Below, in pieces: positions 25,441-37,330 of a stretch of 64,000 nt of DNA. A model generated the notes under the pieces. That model had not been told where the DNA came from. It saw only the letters and a program-made list of their open reading frames with translations, and ran no database searches. The position numbers and the translations under genes are program-made. Every line of letters starts with the position of its first letter. The first letter of the stretch is position 1. The stretch spans positions 310,001 to 374,000 of the forward strand of contig JAHLKG010000004.1 in assembly GCA_025526995.1 (NCBI GenBank). The letters run 5' to 3'. This stretch comes from Powellomyces hirtus. Lineage: Eukaryota > Chytridiomycota > Chytridiomycetes > Spizellomycetales > Powellomycetaceae.

Positions 25441-28400
25441 CGACGAATACAAGACGGAGAACTTCAAAGCTTGCTTGGGCAATCTGAAGTACTTTGCTGG
25501 ACCTCAGATCAGAAATGTTGCTACCATTGCTGGAAACCTTGTCACTGCCAGTGCGGTCAGTGATTGAATCCTGTCTTTGTGGCCATCGATGCTGTGCTGA
25601 AGGTCTCCAGCGTCAAAGGGGGATCCCGAAAGATTTGCATGCAGGAATTCTTTACGGGCTACCGCCGACACGTTCTCCAACCCTCGGAAATTGTCGAGAG
25701 TATCTTCCTTTCAGCAAAAGGGGCGGGTATACCCTGGCATTCAACCATTCGAAGCGAAAGCATGATGATATTGCGATCGTTAATGCCTGTCTTCGTGTGG
25801 TCCTGGATGAGAACGGTGTCATCAAGGATGCCGTGTTTGGCTTTGATGGTCTGAGTGCATTCACCCGCATTGCGCTCGACGCATCAAAATCCGTGGTCGG
25901 ACGTAAATGGGAGGATGGTGTGCTGGACGGAGCCGGTGAGACCGCCGTCACGCCGCATGTCCTGAGTGACCAGTTCCACTCCAGGAGGACAGGTGGCCTA
26001 CCGCCGACAGCTGGCTCTTCCGTTCATGCTCAAGTTCTACCTCTACGTATTAACAAGCTCGACAAGACCAAGCTCAAGAGTGGGGAGAAGTCAGCTCTAT
26101 TGGAGATCGAACGTGGACTGGCGCATGGAACCTAGGTGTATGACAGCGACAACCGTCCGATCAACGGTGCCGAAAAGGCTTTGGAAGGAGCAGTTGGCAC
26201 TTCCATTCCTCATCTGGCCGCCTTGAAGCAAGTCACGGGCGAAGCTGTGTACCTTGACGACATTCCAGTGATGGGCAACGAGGCATACGCTGCAATGGTT
26301 CTGTCTTCGGAAGGGAACGCAGCCATCAGCAGCGTAGATCCCTCCGAGGCGCTGGAGATGGAAGGCGTGATCGGGTATATCTCCGCAGAGGATGTTTCCG
26401 GTTACAACGCCGACGACCCGCACAACGGCAACATCATCGGACCTATCATCCACGACGAGGAGATTTTTGCCACCGAGCGCGTCTACTACGTCAACCAGAT
26501 GATTGGGCTGATTATCGCCAAAACTGAGATACTGGCTCGCAGAGCGGCGCGCAAGGTCAAGGTCACCTATGCCGACAAACAGCCCTTGGTTGTGACCATC
26601 GAAGATGCGATCGAGACCAATTCGTTCTTTGAAGTCGAGAGGACGATCCGCACCGGTCACTATGACCCCGCCAAGAGAGAAGCAGATGTGCCTCTCAGCG
26701 ATGCAACCCATTCCGTCACTGGTGTCGCCCGAATGAGCGCGCAAGAGCATTTCTACCTGGAAACCCAAGCGTGCTTGCTCGTGCACAAGAAAGAAGACAA
26801 CAAGCTGGAAATTTTCTCATCAACCCAAAACCCGACCGAAACTCAAGTGTACGTCGCCAAAGTCCTCGGTATCCCCGCTAACCGTATCAACTGCCGCGTT
26901 AAGCGCCTCGGCGGTGGATTCGGCGGGAAAAGAGACCCGAAGGAACCTCAGCTGCGCCCTCGCCGTCGCAGCCCACAAGCTCAAGATCCCTGTCCGACTC
27001 ATGTACACCCGTGAAGTGGACATGGCCGTCTCGGGCCAGCGACACCCCTTCCGCGGCGACTATAAGGTCGGTTTTACCGACGCGGCAAGTTGGTCTATCT
27101 CGAAGTCGAAATTGTGGCCATTGCTGGATTTTCTCGTGACTTGTCCTCGTCTGTCCTGGAGTGCGCCATGACCCACGTCGACAACTGCTATAAAATCCCC
27201 AACGCCAAAGTGGTTGGCAAATTGGCGAAAACCAACCTGCCGTCCAATACAGCTTTCAGAAGTTTTGGTGGGGCCCAGGGCATGATGATCACTGAGCAGT
27301 TTATCACTCATGTTGCAGAGTATTTGGGTAGCCCGTGGAGGAAGTCCGCCGCGTAAATTTGTACAAGACGTTCAATACGCGCGTGTGGGATGAGCTCATG
27401 GAGTCCAGTCCGCCGCAAACAGGAAATTAACGAATGGAACAAGAAACATTCCCTCATGCCCACCAAATTCGGACTCGCCTTCACCGCGCGCTTCCTCAAT
27501 CAAGAGGGCGCCCTCGTTCACATTTACACGGACGGATCCGTCCTCATCACCCACGGCGGAACGGAAATGGGTCAAGGCTGGCCTGCACACGAAAATGGTT
27601 CAGGTCGCCGCTCATGCTCTCGGCATCCCCGTCTCCAAGGTACATCTCTTCGAAACCCAGACTTCCACCGTCCCCAACACTTCCGCCACTGCCGCCTCCG
27701 TCTCCTCTGATCTCAACGGAATGGCCGTCCTTAACGCTTGCGAGAAACTCCACGAGCGCCTGAAACCCTTCCGGGAATCCACAAAGACCTGGGAAGAGGC
27801 CGTTAACAAAGCTTACTTTGAGCGGACCGGCCTGTCCGCGACCGGTTTCTACAAGACCCCGAACCTGAACTTTGATTGGGACAAGTTGAAGGGCCGAATG
27901 TTCAACTACTTCACTTGTGTGCCGCCTGTGCCGAAGTGGATGTGGACACACTAACAGGAGACCACACCACGTTGCGAGCGGATATTGCGATGGACATTGG
28001 ACAGGTAAGATTGTGTTTCGCTGCAAATAGATCGAAGGCGCGTTCGTGCAGGAATGGGCTGGACAACCCTCGAAGAGCCCCTCTTCAGCCACAAAACTGG
28101 ATTCCTCGATTCCTTATCACCCGCGGACCAGGCGCCTACAAGATCCCCGGCTTCCGCGACATTCCCGTCGACTTCCGCGTCAACTTCCTGGCAGGCCTCG
28201 CCAACATGCGCGCCATCCATTCCTCCAAAGCTGTCGGCGAACCGCCCTTGCTCGGCTGCACGATCATTTACACTATACGAGAAGCCTTTAAATCGGCCCG
28301 GGCTCAGCACGGCGATAAACAGGAGTGGCTCAGGATGGATAGCCCAGTGACTGGGGAACGCATCTTGGAGGCATGTGGTGGCAAGGATGCGAGAAAGGCC

Positions 28401-28445
28401 AAGGAGTTCAAGGATGATGGGAAGGCCTGGGGCGTTGTGGCTTGA
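25441..28445 (+). pseudogene. Xanthine dehydrogenase / aldehyde oxidase pseudogene
   Basis: Fragments in the correct order but in many frames. FAD domain: FKACLGNLKYFAGPQIRNVA and IAGNLVTASAVSD near 25460-25566, then TLAFNHSKRKHDDIAIVNA near 25731. Molybdopterin domain: GEAVYLDDIPVMGNEAYAAM near 26240, RMSAQEHFYLETQA, GGGFGGKRD near 26912, AFRSFGGAQGMM near 27255, [17 protein letters not shown] near 27528 and VGEPPLLGC near 28236. Frame changes at about ten points plus an in-frame stop before 26136 cannot be explained by introns, because conserved residues continue directly across the shifts. The N-terminal 2Fe-2S part is not recognisable. An intact gene would oxidise hypoxanthine and xanthine to urate. 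Neighbouring genes have clean frames, so general sequencing error is unlikely. Confidence 0.88.
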
Positions 28446-28928
28446 GCATTGTCGCTCACCCTCGACGCGTGTTTCGGGACACTGTTGTGAGTTTGATATC
28501 ATTCAATCTTTTCCCGTAGGCAAGTTGTATAGATTTGGTAGTATTCGTTCATTTTTGTTGACCATCATCTTCACGAGCAATGAGAAAGCCTTTTCACGGG
28601 AATAGCATTGTCTAAAGCTGTTTCAGTTGACGAGTAGATTTTAGCAGCTCTCGAATGCTTTATTGTGATAACAGTATTCTGAGCTCTTGAATATGCAGGA
28701 TGCGCATCCTCCTATTTACGTGCGCCTTCTTTATAAATAATGTATAAATGATTGCGGGAGATGGGCGGTTGGTGCGCCAGTGCGGTTCATGGTTCTAAAT
28801 CAGGAATTTGTGCGATCATGAAGTTTCGGCACTGTCGCCGCCTTTGTTGTGACATATCCACGAGACTTCAGCAGGATGTTGTTGTAGTTTGCTGCGTAGA
28901 TGCGCATTTAGGTTCTTTTGTTTGGTAT
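28446..28928. other. Convergent intergenic region
   Basis: AT-rich spacer between the pseudogene and bS6m; no gene seen. Confidence 0.5.
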
Positions 28929-29485
28929 CTATACAACATTTTCGGGCAGAGTATAGCCCGTAATTTCGGACATGGACTCGCCGATCTTCATGATCGTATG
29001 CCGTATCACCCGTTCGTCGAAATCCAGACTTTTCGACAATGTCTGCTTAGTTTGCGGAGAGGCATAAAATTGCATTGTAAAGTAACTAGAAAACCGAACG
29101 TAACGTGTCAATACACTCTCTTTCCTAATTCTCTCTGTAAGTTCGTTTCCACTTACTCTCCCGTTGAAAAAATCTCCTGGTGTCGTTTCATTCTGTACGG
29201 CAACGTTTCGTCCGACTTCAGCAACTCAAAATGCTTCACCACACCCTTCAAGTCCAGGATCTGAATCGCAGATTGTTTCATGAGTGCTTGAGTCGTGTTG
29301 AGAGGTGGGAGTGTTGGTTTGCTGTCGGGAGAGTCGGGGAATACGGGGCGAGCAGGGGTAGGGGCAGAGGAGGATGCATTCGTGGCGGTGAACTTTGTGT
29401 ATACGTTAAAAGCGGGTCTGGCAACTGTGGCGGGGACTATTCGTGTCGTAGCACGAGCTATGCACAAGAGTTCGTACATTGGCAT
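28929..29485 (-). CDS. Mitochondrial small-subunit ribosomal protein bS6m
   Basis: Two exons (29157-29485 and 28929-29085) join at GGA-GA / T-TAC to give 161 aa. The start MPMYELLCIARATTR and the core VVKHFELLKSDETLPYRMKR are the signature of bacterial/mitochondrial S6 (yeast MRP17 family). The second exon continues with YFTMQFYASPQ and a C-terminal helix, FDERVIRHTIMKIGESM. It binds 15S/16S-like rRNA in the platform of the mitoribosomal small subunit. Between the first strand and the first helix there is an unusual Ser/Pro/Thr-rich insertion of about 40 residues (from about residue 25 to 65) that the family usually lacks. I tested a GTATAC-donor intron for it, but the join breaks frame. Confidence 0.87.
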
Positions 29486-30254
29486 TGTGGCGGGATTGGA
29501 GGGGTGATTGGAGGCGGGACGTATTGGGAAGAAAGAAGGTGCAAATGTTGAAATGTCAAAAGCCGAGTTGCCTCGAGTTCGTCCAAGTCCAATTTCGTTG
29601 CCTAGGAGCGCGCCCTTGACATTTGACCGGAAGTCGCGACGACATTGTCGTTTCCCCAATTGTTGATCTCGACAAACTCAATATGCGATGTAGCACTGTG
29701 CATGATGTACGGCTAGGTGCGCAGTGAAGTTTTCTAGACAATCTGGTCTTTGAATTGGGAATGTCCTCTGCGAGGTGGAAATCGGAACTCGGGAACAGGA
29801 CGTTCCTGAGCCTCCTTTACTCCATCGACTCTTTTTCGGAACGCAGAGTGTCTCTAGTATTGGGCTCACATAATACGATCTTACGAGTATCAAATGGCTA
29901 ACTCAGAACGTACTCGTTCTATGCTTCTTACACTCTTCAACGGACATCAAGCAGCAATGCGAATGAAAGAAAGAAACACAGTGGCAGTAGCACAATTCAT
30001 GAACCCATACTGTCTCTGTTAATACCGCTCGGCCAGCCTACAGTGAAGCTGGCAGAATCCCCAATGCCTACACGCAGATCACAGAGGATGATTCAAGATA
30101 TCTTTTCCACTCAATACATATCCATGCTCGCTCACCGGCTGACAATAAGCAGCCAATGAATTCCCTCCATCTTCAGAAGGCCCCCCGCATGTGTATATCT
30201 ATGCGGTCTTGCAAAAACAGTCTTTTTCGCGAAAGTAATGATTCTGTGAAGCTT
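29486..30254. other. Intergenic, no gene seen
   Basis: Spacer between bS6m and the giant surface protein on the same strand; short open stretches only. Confidence 0.5.
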
Positions 30255-33200
30255 TTAACGCTTCTTGATGAACCAGAAGGCAGCACCGGCAATGATAGCC
30301 GCACCGGCAATGCTTCCGATGACCGCACCGGCAATGGCACCTCCAGAGAGACCATCGTCGTCCTCCTCCTCCATGGGACCGGGGTCGGGAGTAGGGGTAG
30401 GGGTAGGGATCACGGTGTTGTTCTGTTGGCGGATCTGCACCGACACGGTTCCTAGCGTGGTGCATTGACACACGGTGCTGGTTCCACCAGTGGTCGTGTC
30501 CTTGGCTGTGCATCCATCGGTGGTCCATCCGTTGGTGCCGTAAACGATGCACTCCGCAAAGTAGTCGGGAACGGCGCGACTGAACAACGTACGTTTGCGA
30601 AGAGCGTCCGTGTAGGAAGTGGGGATAGTCACCGATATGTTTCCAGCGAGTGGGGTGGGGATGTTGACCGTGATTCCATTTTCGAGAGTAACGGTTCCGC
30701 CAATAGTAACGGCAGCCGGGGACAAACTAAAAGGGGGGGGGGGGGGGAGAGAAGGAGATCAATAAGAGACATCATGTAGCGAGCAATATCAGGGAAAGCT
30801 TACATCTTTGTGCCAGCGTTCAGAGAGCTGATAGGGTAAGGTGGGCTGGACAAGAAGTTGGACGAGAGAGCAACGCGACCGGATGGGACGTATCCAGTCA
30901 TGCGCTGAATGGTTTCCGTCACGGCAGCGCCCAAGTCGACTCCGTAAGATGCACCGGTTTGACGCCTGAGCAACGATGTGGTGGCGGGGCCAAGACGGCG
31001 TGGAACAGTGGTACCAGTGGCGGCCGCTACATCCAGTCGCGAACCAGTAACTTGAATGACCTGTGCCTGACCGGGCGACAAGCTAAGGACCAAAGCTCGA
31101 GCGACGTTTCTAAGAGCGGTGACCACCTGAGCACCGGCTGTGGAGCTTCCAGCGACAACGGATCCGACGGCAGCCGCAGTAGCGCTTTGAAGGGTGGCCA
31201 AAGGAGCGCCAAACTTGGCGAGCACTTCCGTAAGGTCGGTGACAGCTTGAGCAGTCTTGGTCTTGGATTCATTGTTGATCGCGCCGGTGGCAACCATCTT
31301 GGCCAAAGATTCGGTCTTGGATCCAGCAGATGCCCCCGTTTCTTTCGTGACGTCAATGTTCGCAGTGATGGCTTCGACGACTGCTGAAGTCGCTGCGGTC
31401 TTCTGATCCGTGTCGAGACTGGCGAGCTTAGCAGTGAAGGAATCCATAGCCGCCTTAGTGACACTGGTGTCGGGGCTGCTAAAGTAATCTGCGTATTTGC
31501 TTCCCACATCCTTGGCCTCAACGACCTGCGAGGTGACGTTCACAGGCAACCTTTGCTCGATCGATTTGAAGAAGGTGCCCGGAATGTACTGGCCGGCAAA
31601 TACCGTGATCAATCCGACGGGTAGCTTGAAATACGAAGGTGTCGAGGCTGGGTAGGCGATGATGGTCTCAGAGTTGCTGCTTCCGACCACATACGTTAAG
31701 TATAGCTGGGCTCCATTGAGAAGTGTGTCGTTGCACGCCGCGGTGAATGATTGTTGGAGTTCGACACCCTGGAGAGGGTTGACGCTGCAACCAGTCAAGG
31801 CCGGAAGCGTCTTGAGTACCCTGAAAGTCACGGACGATTGCGCAACGTTGCTGTGGGTGTCGGCGACAGTCAACGAAGCCGTGTACAGTCCGTCTGCAAG
31901 CGTGTCAGTGGTAACACTAGACATCAAGTTGTGACGAATGTTAGTGGTATGTAAAGGACGTCTGGAATTGTCCAACCGTGAACTTTACCTCAAACCACCA
32001 GCCTTGTCGTCCGCGAGTGCAGCAGCAGGTACCGCAGCTCCAGCACTCGTTCTAACCACCCAGGTATATTGAAGAGGCACCACCGAGTTTGATACAACAG
32101 TCGAGGTGATCGGGACCTTGGTGTTACCGATGAAGACTGATGAAGTACTATCTAATTTGACTGACGAGAGTGTGAGGTAGTACGTAGTAGTCTTGACGGT
32201 AATGTTCACCGCGGGTGATAGGTCGGCGTCGGCGTATTGTTGACGGAAGATGGTGGAGCGCCAAATGTAGCTACCGTCCTCAAGAGTACCGAGGGGAATG
32301 GTGAAGGATGGTCTATCGGTTGTGATCAAGAAGCCATATGGCCCGCTCCTTTCAATTGCAAATGCCTGCTTGGTCGCGTTGGTCTTCGCTTCGCCTGTCC
32401 ACAAGGCTCTGAGTTCCGTGTTTTGTCCGAGCTTGGGGATTAAGCAGGCAGATCCATTCGCAACCTTGCACGAGAAGCCAACCAGGGTAATGTTGGGCGG
32501 GTTCGGAACATCGACTCCAGGGTTGAGGCCCAGACAGCGCTCATAGGCGTCGGCGCTAATGAATTGGGTGAAATAGCAAGGGTCAATTCCGTCGATGGAA
32601 GTCGATGCATCCAGCCTGAGAGGGAGGATACTGGTGACGGTTTGGTTCTGAGTCGCCATGCGCGCGACAGGTACGGGTGGCAAGATGGTGAAAAATTGAG
32701 CAGTTGAGAAGCTTCCTAACACAATGTCTTTGGCACCGAGGAACACGACTCGCACATTGACGCGGTGTAGACCGTTGGAGAGAGCCCAAGGGTTTCGGAT
32801 GGGAAAGTTGGATTCCGTTGTGTTGGTCTCGCCTGCCAAAGCAACTAGCGAACCTCCCTTAAGAAGATCAGAGTTCCCGTCAACGGCCCAGAAGTACAAG
32901 GTCTTTGCAACAGCTGGACAGTCGAATGCGACGCCGAGGACTTGGGCACTGACACTGCCGGCTCCGATTCGGACGTTCGTGTTCTTATCCACAACTGTGA
33001 CGGCAGACCCGGTGATCTGGACGGTGCCAGAGCTTGGCGCTGTGGGGCAAGGAGCTAAGAAAGAATATGTTAGGCCATGAAGGAGACAAAACACAAAATA
33101 CGGGGGTCACTACGTACAAGGTGGTTCTGGTGTGCCAATCTCAATAGTTCCAGGTTCCGTCATGTTGGGCTTCATGCTCGTCAAAGGGTATGTGAACCAA

Positions 33201-36200
33201 GGCTTGGTCTTGTCACTGTAATCCCCACTGGCCAAGGCAGCCTTGGGGACCATTGGCCACGACTCGAGGGGCGCAAAGCCCACACCTGAAGACAGCATGA
33301 TCGACTCGCGAACGACCGGGAGAGGGAACTGAGGTACGTAAGGGAAGGTTGACCATGGCATGGTTTGATTGTTGATCAGGGGCGCGTTCGTTGGCCCTTT
33401 GCCAACCGCGAACTCGAATCTGGTGGTGATCGGAACAGCCGAGTATTCCGGGAACGGAAGCATGTACACCGGGATAGGTCCGCCGGCTTTTGGCTCAGGC
33501 TGAGCGCCCCAGTAAGGTCCGTCCCACATGGCTCCGCCCCAGCTTCCGCTGCGAGCCGTGAAGTTGAAAGGCTTGAGCGATTGCCAGGGAAGCGTCAAGT
33601 TGAACCATTCCCCCGGGTACATGTACGAGCCGTTGGTCGAGAAGCGCATAGGTTCCTCCTGAGGAGCACGCAACCAGGCGTTGTAGTTGTCGTATTCCTT
33701 GCCCGTGTATCCGCGGACGGTGCGGTCCACATCACCATAGCAGTTATCGAACTGTGCGGAACCGTAATCCTGATTGATGCATGTCTTCAGGTAGCGCACT
33801 GCAACCGTTTGTGAGCCCACGGGAGTATTCTCGGTGGCGTAGCATGGGTAGGGATATGAAGTGTACGTGTAGTTCTCATTCGCATTCATGATCGAGACTT
33901 GAGAGCAGACAGTGTCATAGGTGGTCTCATTGCCTGTTGGCATTCCCGAGAAGTCCTTGGTGTATATCTTCTGAAGACACTGAGTCTCCTTTGCAGAACC
34001 CTGAACCACTCCGTTGTATTTGAGAACGTAATTGGTACAGGTCTGCGGATAGTAGGTCAACTTTCCGGTCGAGTCCTGTGTCACATGCTCGCACGGGTAG
34101 GTGAAGGTCGTGAAGTTGTCACCCCTTTCATTGGCGTAGTTCGTGCAGGTCGCAGCGTATTTGGTGACGCCCGAGAAAGTTCCGTTCTTGGTGACTGCGA
34201 CCAATTGCGGGCACGCGTATGTGGTGATCACAAAGTCCGAGGGCATGGTCTGCTTGATGCACGTCGAGTCGTAGTTCCAGTACGTGGTAGTTGCGTTGTC
34301 ACCAGGAAGAATTGTGCCCTGCCTGTCGTTGCATGGGTAAGGGTGCAGAGTAGCATCCTTGATTTGATTGTCGCCGAGGAAGCTCGTGCACGTTGCGTTG
34401 TAATTTACGACGGTGTTGTTCCATGTGGCAGACCTCACGCACGGAGCTCGCACGGCCGTTTGACTCCACATGGTGATACGGGTCAATTCATCGTCGGGCA
34501 AGGTGCAGGTACCAGGGTTCGGCGCGCTAGCTGCGGTGGAAGCTGACTTCATGCACGAGAAACTGAACGAGTGCGAAGTGACATTTTTGGCGCCGGGTGA
34601 CGTGTAGGTGCGGTGATGACACGTAGCGTTCTTGGTTTCCATGCGAAGGAACATGCTCATATCGTTGTAAGTGGCGAGCTCCCGAGGGCAGCTGTACGAG
34701 TATGAGACGACCGTTGTTCCCATGCTCAAGTCCGAGATGGAAGTGCAGGTTGTGTTGATCATCCTCGCATTGGGCGTCCATTTGTCGTTGACCCACTCTC
34801 CGACGCTCTGCATACACGGATACGACGACGTTGGATAACCGTTCTGTGTATTATCGTAGAGGCTGGGAGTTCTATAGATGTATTCGCAGGTCGACGCTGA
34901 TTCCGATGCGCCGGGCGCCAGAGGACAGCCAGCGGTGTGCGTTGTGTTCTTGTACGTAGGCGGGAAATCGTAGGACCAGGTGAAGGATGCGGTACAATTT
35001 TGCGGCGGGTAACGCGTTTTGCTGTCGTCCCATGTCATCCAGGTTGAATTGTACCATGTTCCGTTGACCCAGGTTTCGTTGGACCAGGTTCCGTTGCAAG
35101 ATGCTTCAACCCAAGTGGTGTTCCAGGATCCACACGTTCCATTGTTGGCAACGCCCTCTGAGCAGGTTCCGTTGACCCACATTCCGTTCTCATAGGTGCC
35201 GTTGTAGGTTCCATTGTTGGCGGTGAAGGTTCCGTTGGTCCAGTAGCCGTTGGTCCAAGTGCCGTTGGTGCAAGTACCGTTGGTGGTTCCGTTGGCCCAG
35301 TGACCTTCCATCCAAGTGCTGTTCATGTGTGTTGCGTTGTTCTTCATCGTGGCACACGGGTACGTGTACTGAATGTACCTGTACATGGGACCAGTGACGT
35401 TCATGGGCGGGCTGTTAGGTCGGGGCAACGTCATGTTGTTCTGGCTGTTGTTGCCAGCGTCTGGCTCAGTATTGGAGCCTTGAGGTTGCTGGTTCGGGGA
35501 ACATTGCGGGTTAGGAAGAGGGCTAGCTCCATTGACGGTGCCTCCCAGAAGACAGGTTCCGTTGTACTTGACTCCATTCGACATGATCTCGCATGGGTAG
35601 AACTCATTGTTGTGTTCCAGAGGGCTGTACTTGCTACCCGTAGACGTGTTGCTTGCAATCGGGTATGCGTATGGGCGTCTGACGTTGGACCAAGGCTGCC
35701 TGGCGGAGGTGGCGACCCAGGTCAGGTTTAGGGTCTCGTTGTTGACCCTCATGAGATACCTTGGGTAAACCGGGTAGTATTGGCCGGGCGTGGGCGTCGG
35801 AGAAGCCGTGATCATGGTGGTGGTACCACCGCCAGCCACTGTGGTCGTCGTTCCGGGAGCTGCACTTGCACTGCCAGAGGTCGATGAAGCGGCGACGGTG
35901 GCGGTGGTCGTGACCGAGGGTGCCGAGGCAGTACTGGTTGGCTGAGAGGCAGTAGCAGAGGTTGAGGCGTTCGACGTGGCGGCGGACGCGGCCGTTGACG
36001 CGGCAGTGCCGGTTGCAGTCTCCGTTGGGGACGCCGTGACTGTGTTGGTGCCAGTGGGTGCCGCTGTTCCAGAGCTGGTAGACACGCTCTCCACGGTAGT
36101 AGAAGAAGTGGAGGTGGTAGCACCCGCGATTGTGCTCACAGAGCTCTCAGTCACGGTGGTTGCATCGGTGCTTGTCGCGGCTGCGGTTACGGTCGAGCTA

Positions 36201-37330
36201 GAGGTTTCAGAAGCCGCAGCAGTGTTTGTCACCGTTGAGGTAGCAGACGAGGTGGAAGTTCCCGAAGCCGCAGCAATGGTTGTCACTGTCGAGGTACCAG
36301 CCGCCGCTGACGAGGTAGAAGATTCCGAAGCCGCAGAAGTGGTTGTCACTGTCGAAGTAGTAGCCGCCGCTGACGAGGTGGAAGATTCCGAAGTCGCTGC
36401 AGTGGTTGTCACTGTCGAAGGAGCAGACGAGGTGGAAGTTCCCGAAGCCGCAGCAGTGGTTGTCACTGTCGAGGTACCAGCCGCTGCTGACGAGGTAGAA
36501 GATTCCGAAGCCGCAGAAGTGGTTGTCACTGTCGAAGTAGTAGCCGCCGCTGACGAGGTAGAAGATTCCGAAGCCGCAGCAGTGGTTGTCACTGTCGAAG
36601 TAGTAGGCGCCGCAGACGATGTAGAAGATTCCGAAGCCGCTGCAGTGGTTGTCACTGTCGAAGTAGTAGGCGCCGCTGACGAGGTGGAAGATTCCGAAGC
36701 CACAGCAGTGGTTGTCACTGTCGAAGTAGTAGGCGCCGCTGACGAGGTGGAAGATTCCGAAGCCGCTGCAGTGGTTGTCACGGTCGAAGTAGCAGACGAG
36801 GTAGAAGATTCCGAAGCCGCAGCAGTGGTTGTCACCGTAGCAGCCGCCGTGCTCGAAGTGGTTGCTTCCGTCGCAGTGGAGGTGGAAGCGACCGTGCTCG
36901 ATGTGGTGGCCGCCTCCGCTGCTGTGGAAGTAGTCGTAGCCGTGCTCGAAACTGCAGCAACCTCAGAGGAAGTAGAGGTAGCGGTGCTCGAAACCGTGGT
37001 CACCTCGGTCGAGGGGGTTGCATCCGTGCTCGTAGTGGCCGCAACCTCAGTCGATGTCGAAGTCTCAATGCTCGATGTAATAGTAGAACTGTCGGTGGTA
37101 GTAGCGGACGGCTCGGTGGTCGAGGAAGCTACAGTAGATGTAGGCTCCGCAGTCGTGGTGATCGGGATGGAGCTGGTGGTCGGCTCAGCAGACGAGGATG
37201 TTTCCGTAGAGGAAACGGTCGTCTCGGTGGTGGTGAGTTCGCTAGTGGTGGTGGTGGTGGTATCCTGACCGTACGTCGTGGCCGCCCACGACGCGACCAA
37301 GAAGGTTCGTAGGATGACGTTGAGTCTCAT
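30255..37330 (-). CDS. Giant secreted REJ/PKD protein with GPS-like motif and one TM segment
   Basis: Four exons (33118-37330, 31989-33054, 30804-31916, 30255-30726), all phase-consistent, give 2287 aa. Order: signal peptide (1-22); mucin-like Ser/Thr-rich repeats (about 25-510), including a roughly 21-residue unit built on TVTTTAAASESSTSSA; a Cys-rich region (about 510-1240) with repeated YPC...TC units; inside it a block dense in N-glycosylation sequons (about 660-770, WTNGYWTNGTF and similar); then PKD/REJ-like beta domains (about 1405-2130, with GCSVNPLQGVELQQSF). Near the end, four Cys (2190, 2203, 2217, 2219) with NGWTTDGC and VCQCTTLGT resemble a GPS autoproteolysis motif. A TM helix (about 2259-2283) and tail IKKR finish it. 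Likely a surface adhesin or receptor; no enzymatic domain seen. Confidence 0.85.
35850..37270 (-). repeat. Coding tandem repeats, mucin-like region
   Basis: The Ser/Thr-rich part of the giant surface protein is built from near-identical DNA units of about 60-63 bp, clearest at 36230-36840, each encoding a variant of TVTTTAAASESSTSSAAPTT. Units differ by a few bases or by loss of 3-9 bp. Expansion and contraction between strains is likely. Confidence 0.8.

Noticed and set aside
25441..28445. Xanthine dehydrogenase frame shifts explained as introns
   Set aside because: Conserved residues run directly across the shifts and the gaps are a few bases, with no GT-AG pairs of the 60-120 nt size used elsewhere.
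29300..29410. Intron inside bS6m exon 1
   Set aside because: Candidate GTATAC donor with the CAAG acceptor leads to an immediate stop; no in-frame alternative found.
36200..36900. CRISPR-like array
   Set aside because: Regular units but no unique spacers; units are coding tandem repeats in a eukaryotic gene.
35976..37268. 430-residue open frame on the + strand, Val/Glu-rich
   Set aside because: It is the exact antisense of the Ser/Thr repeat of the giant surface protein; the repeat has no stops on the opposite strand. The sense frame has a signal peptide and spliced continuation.
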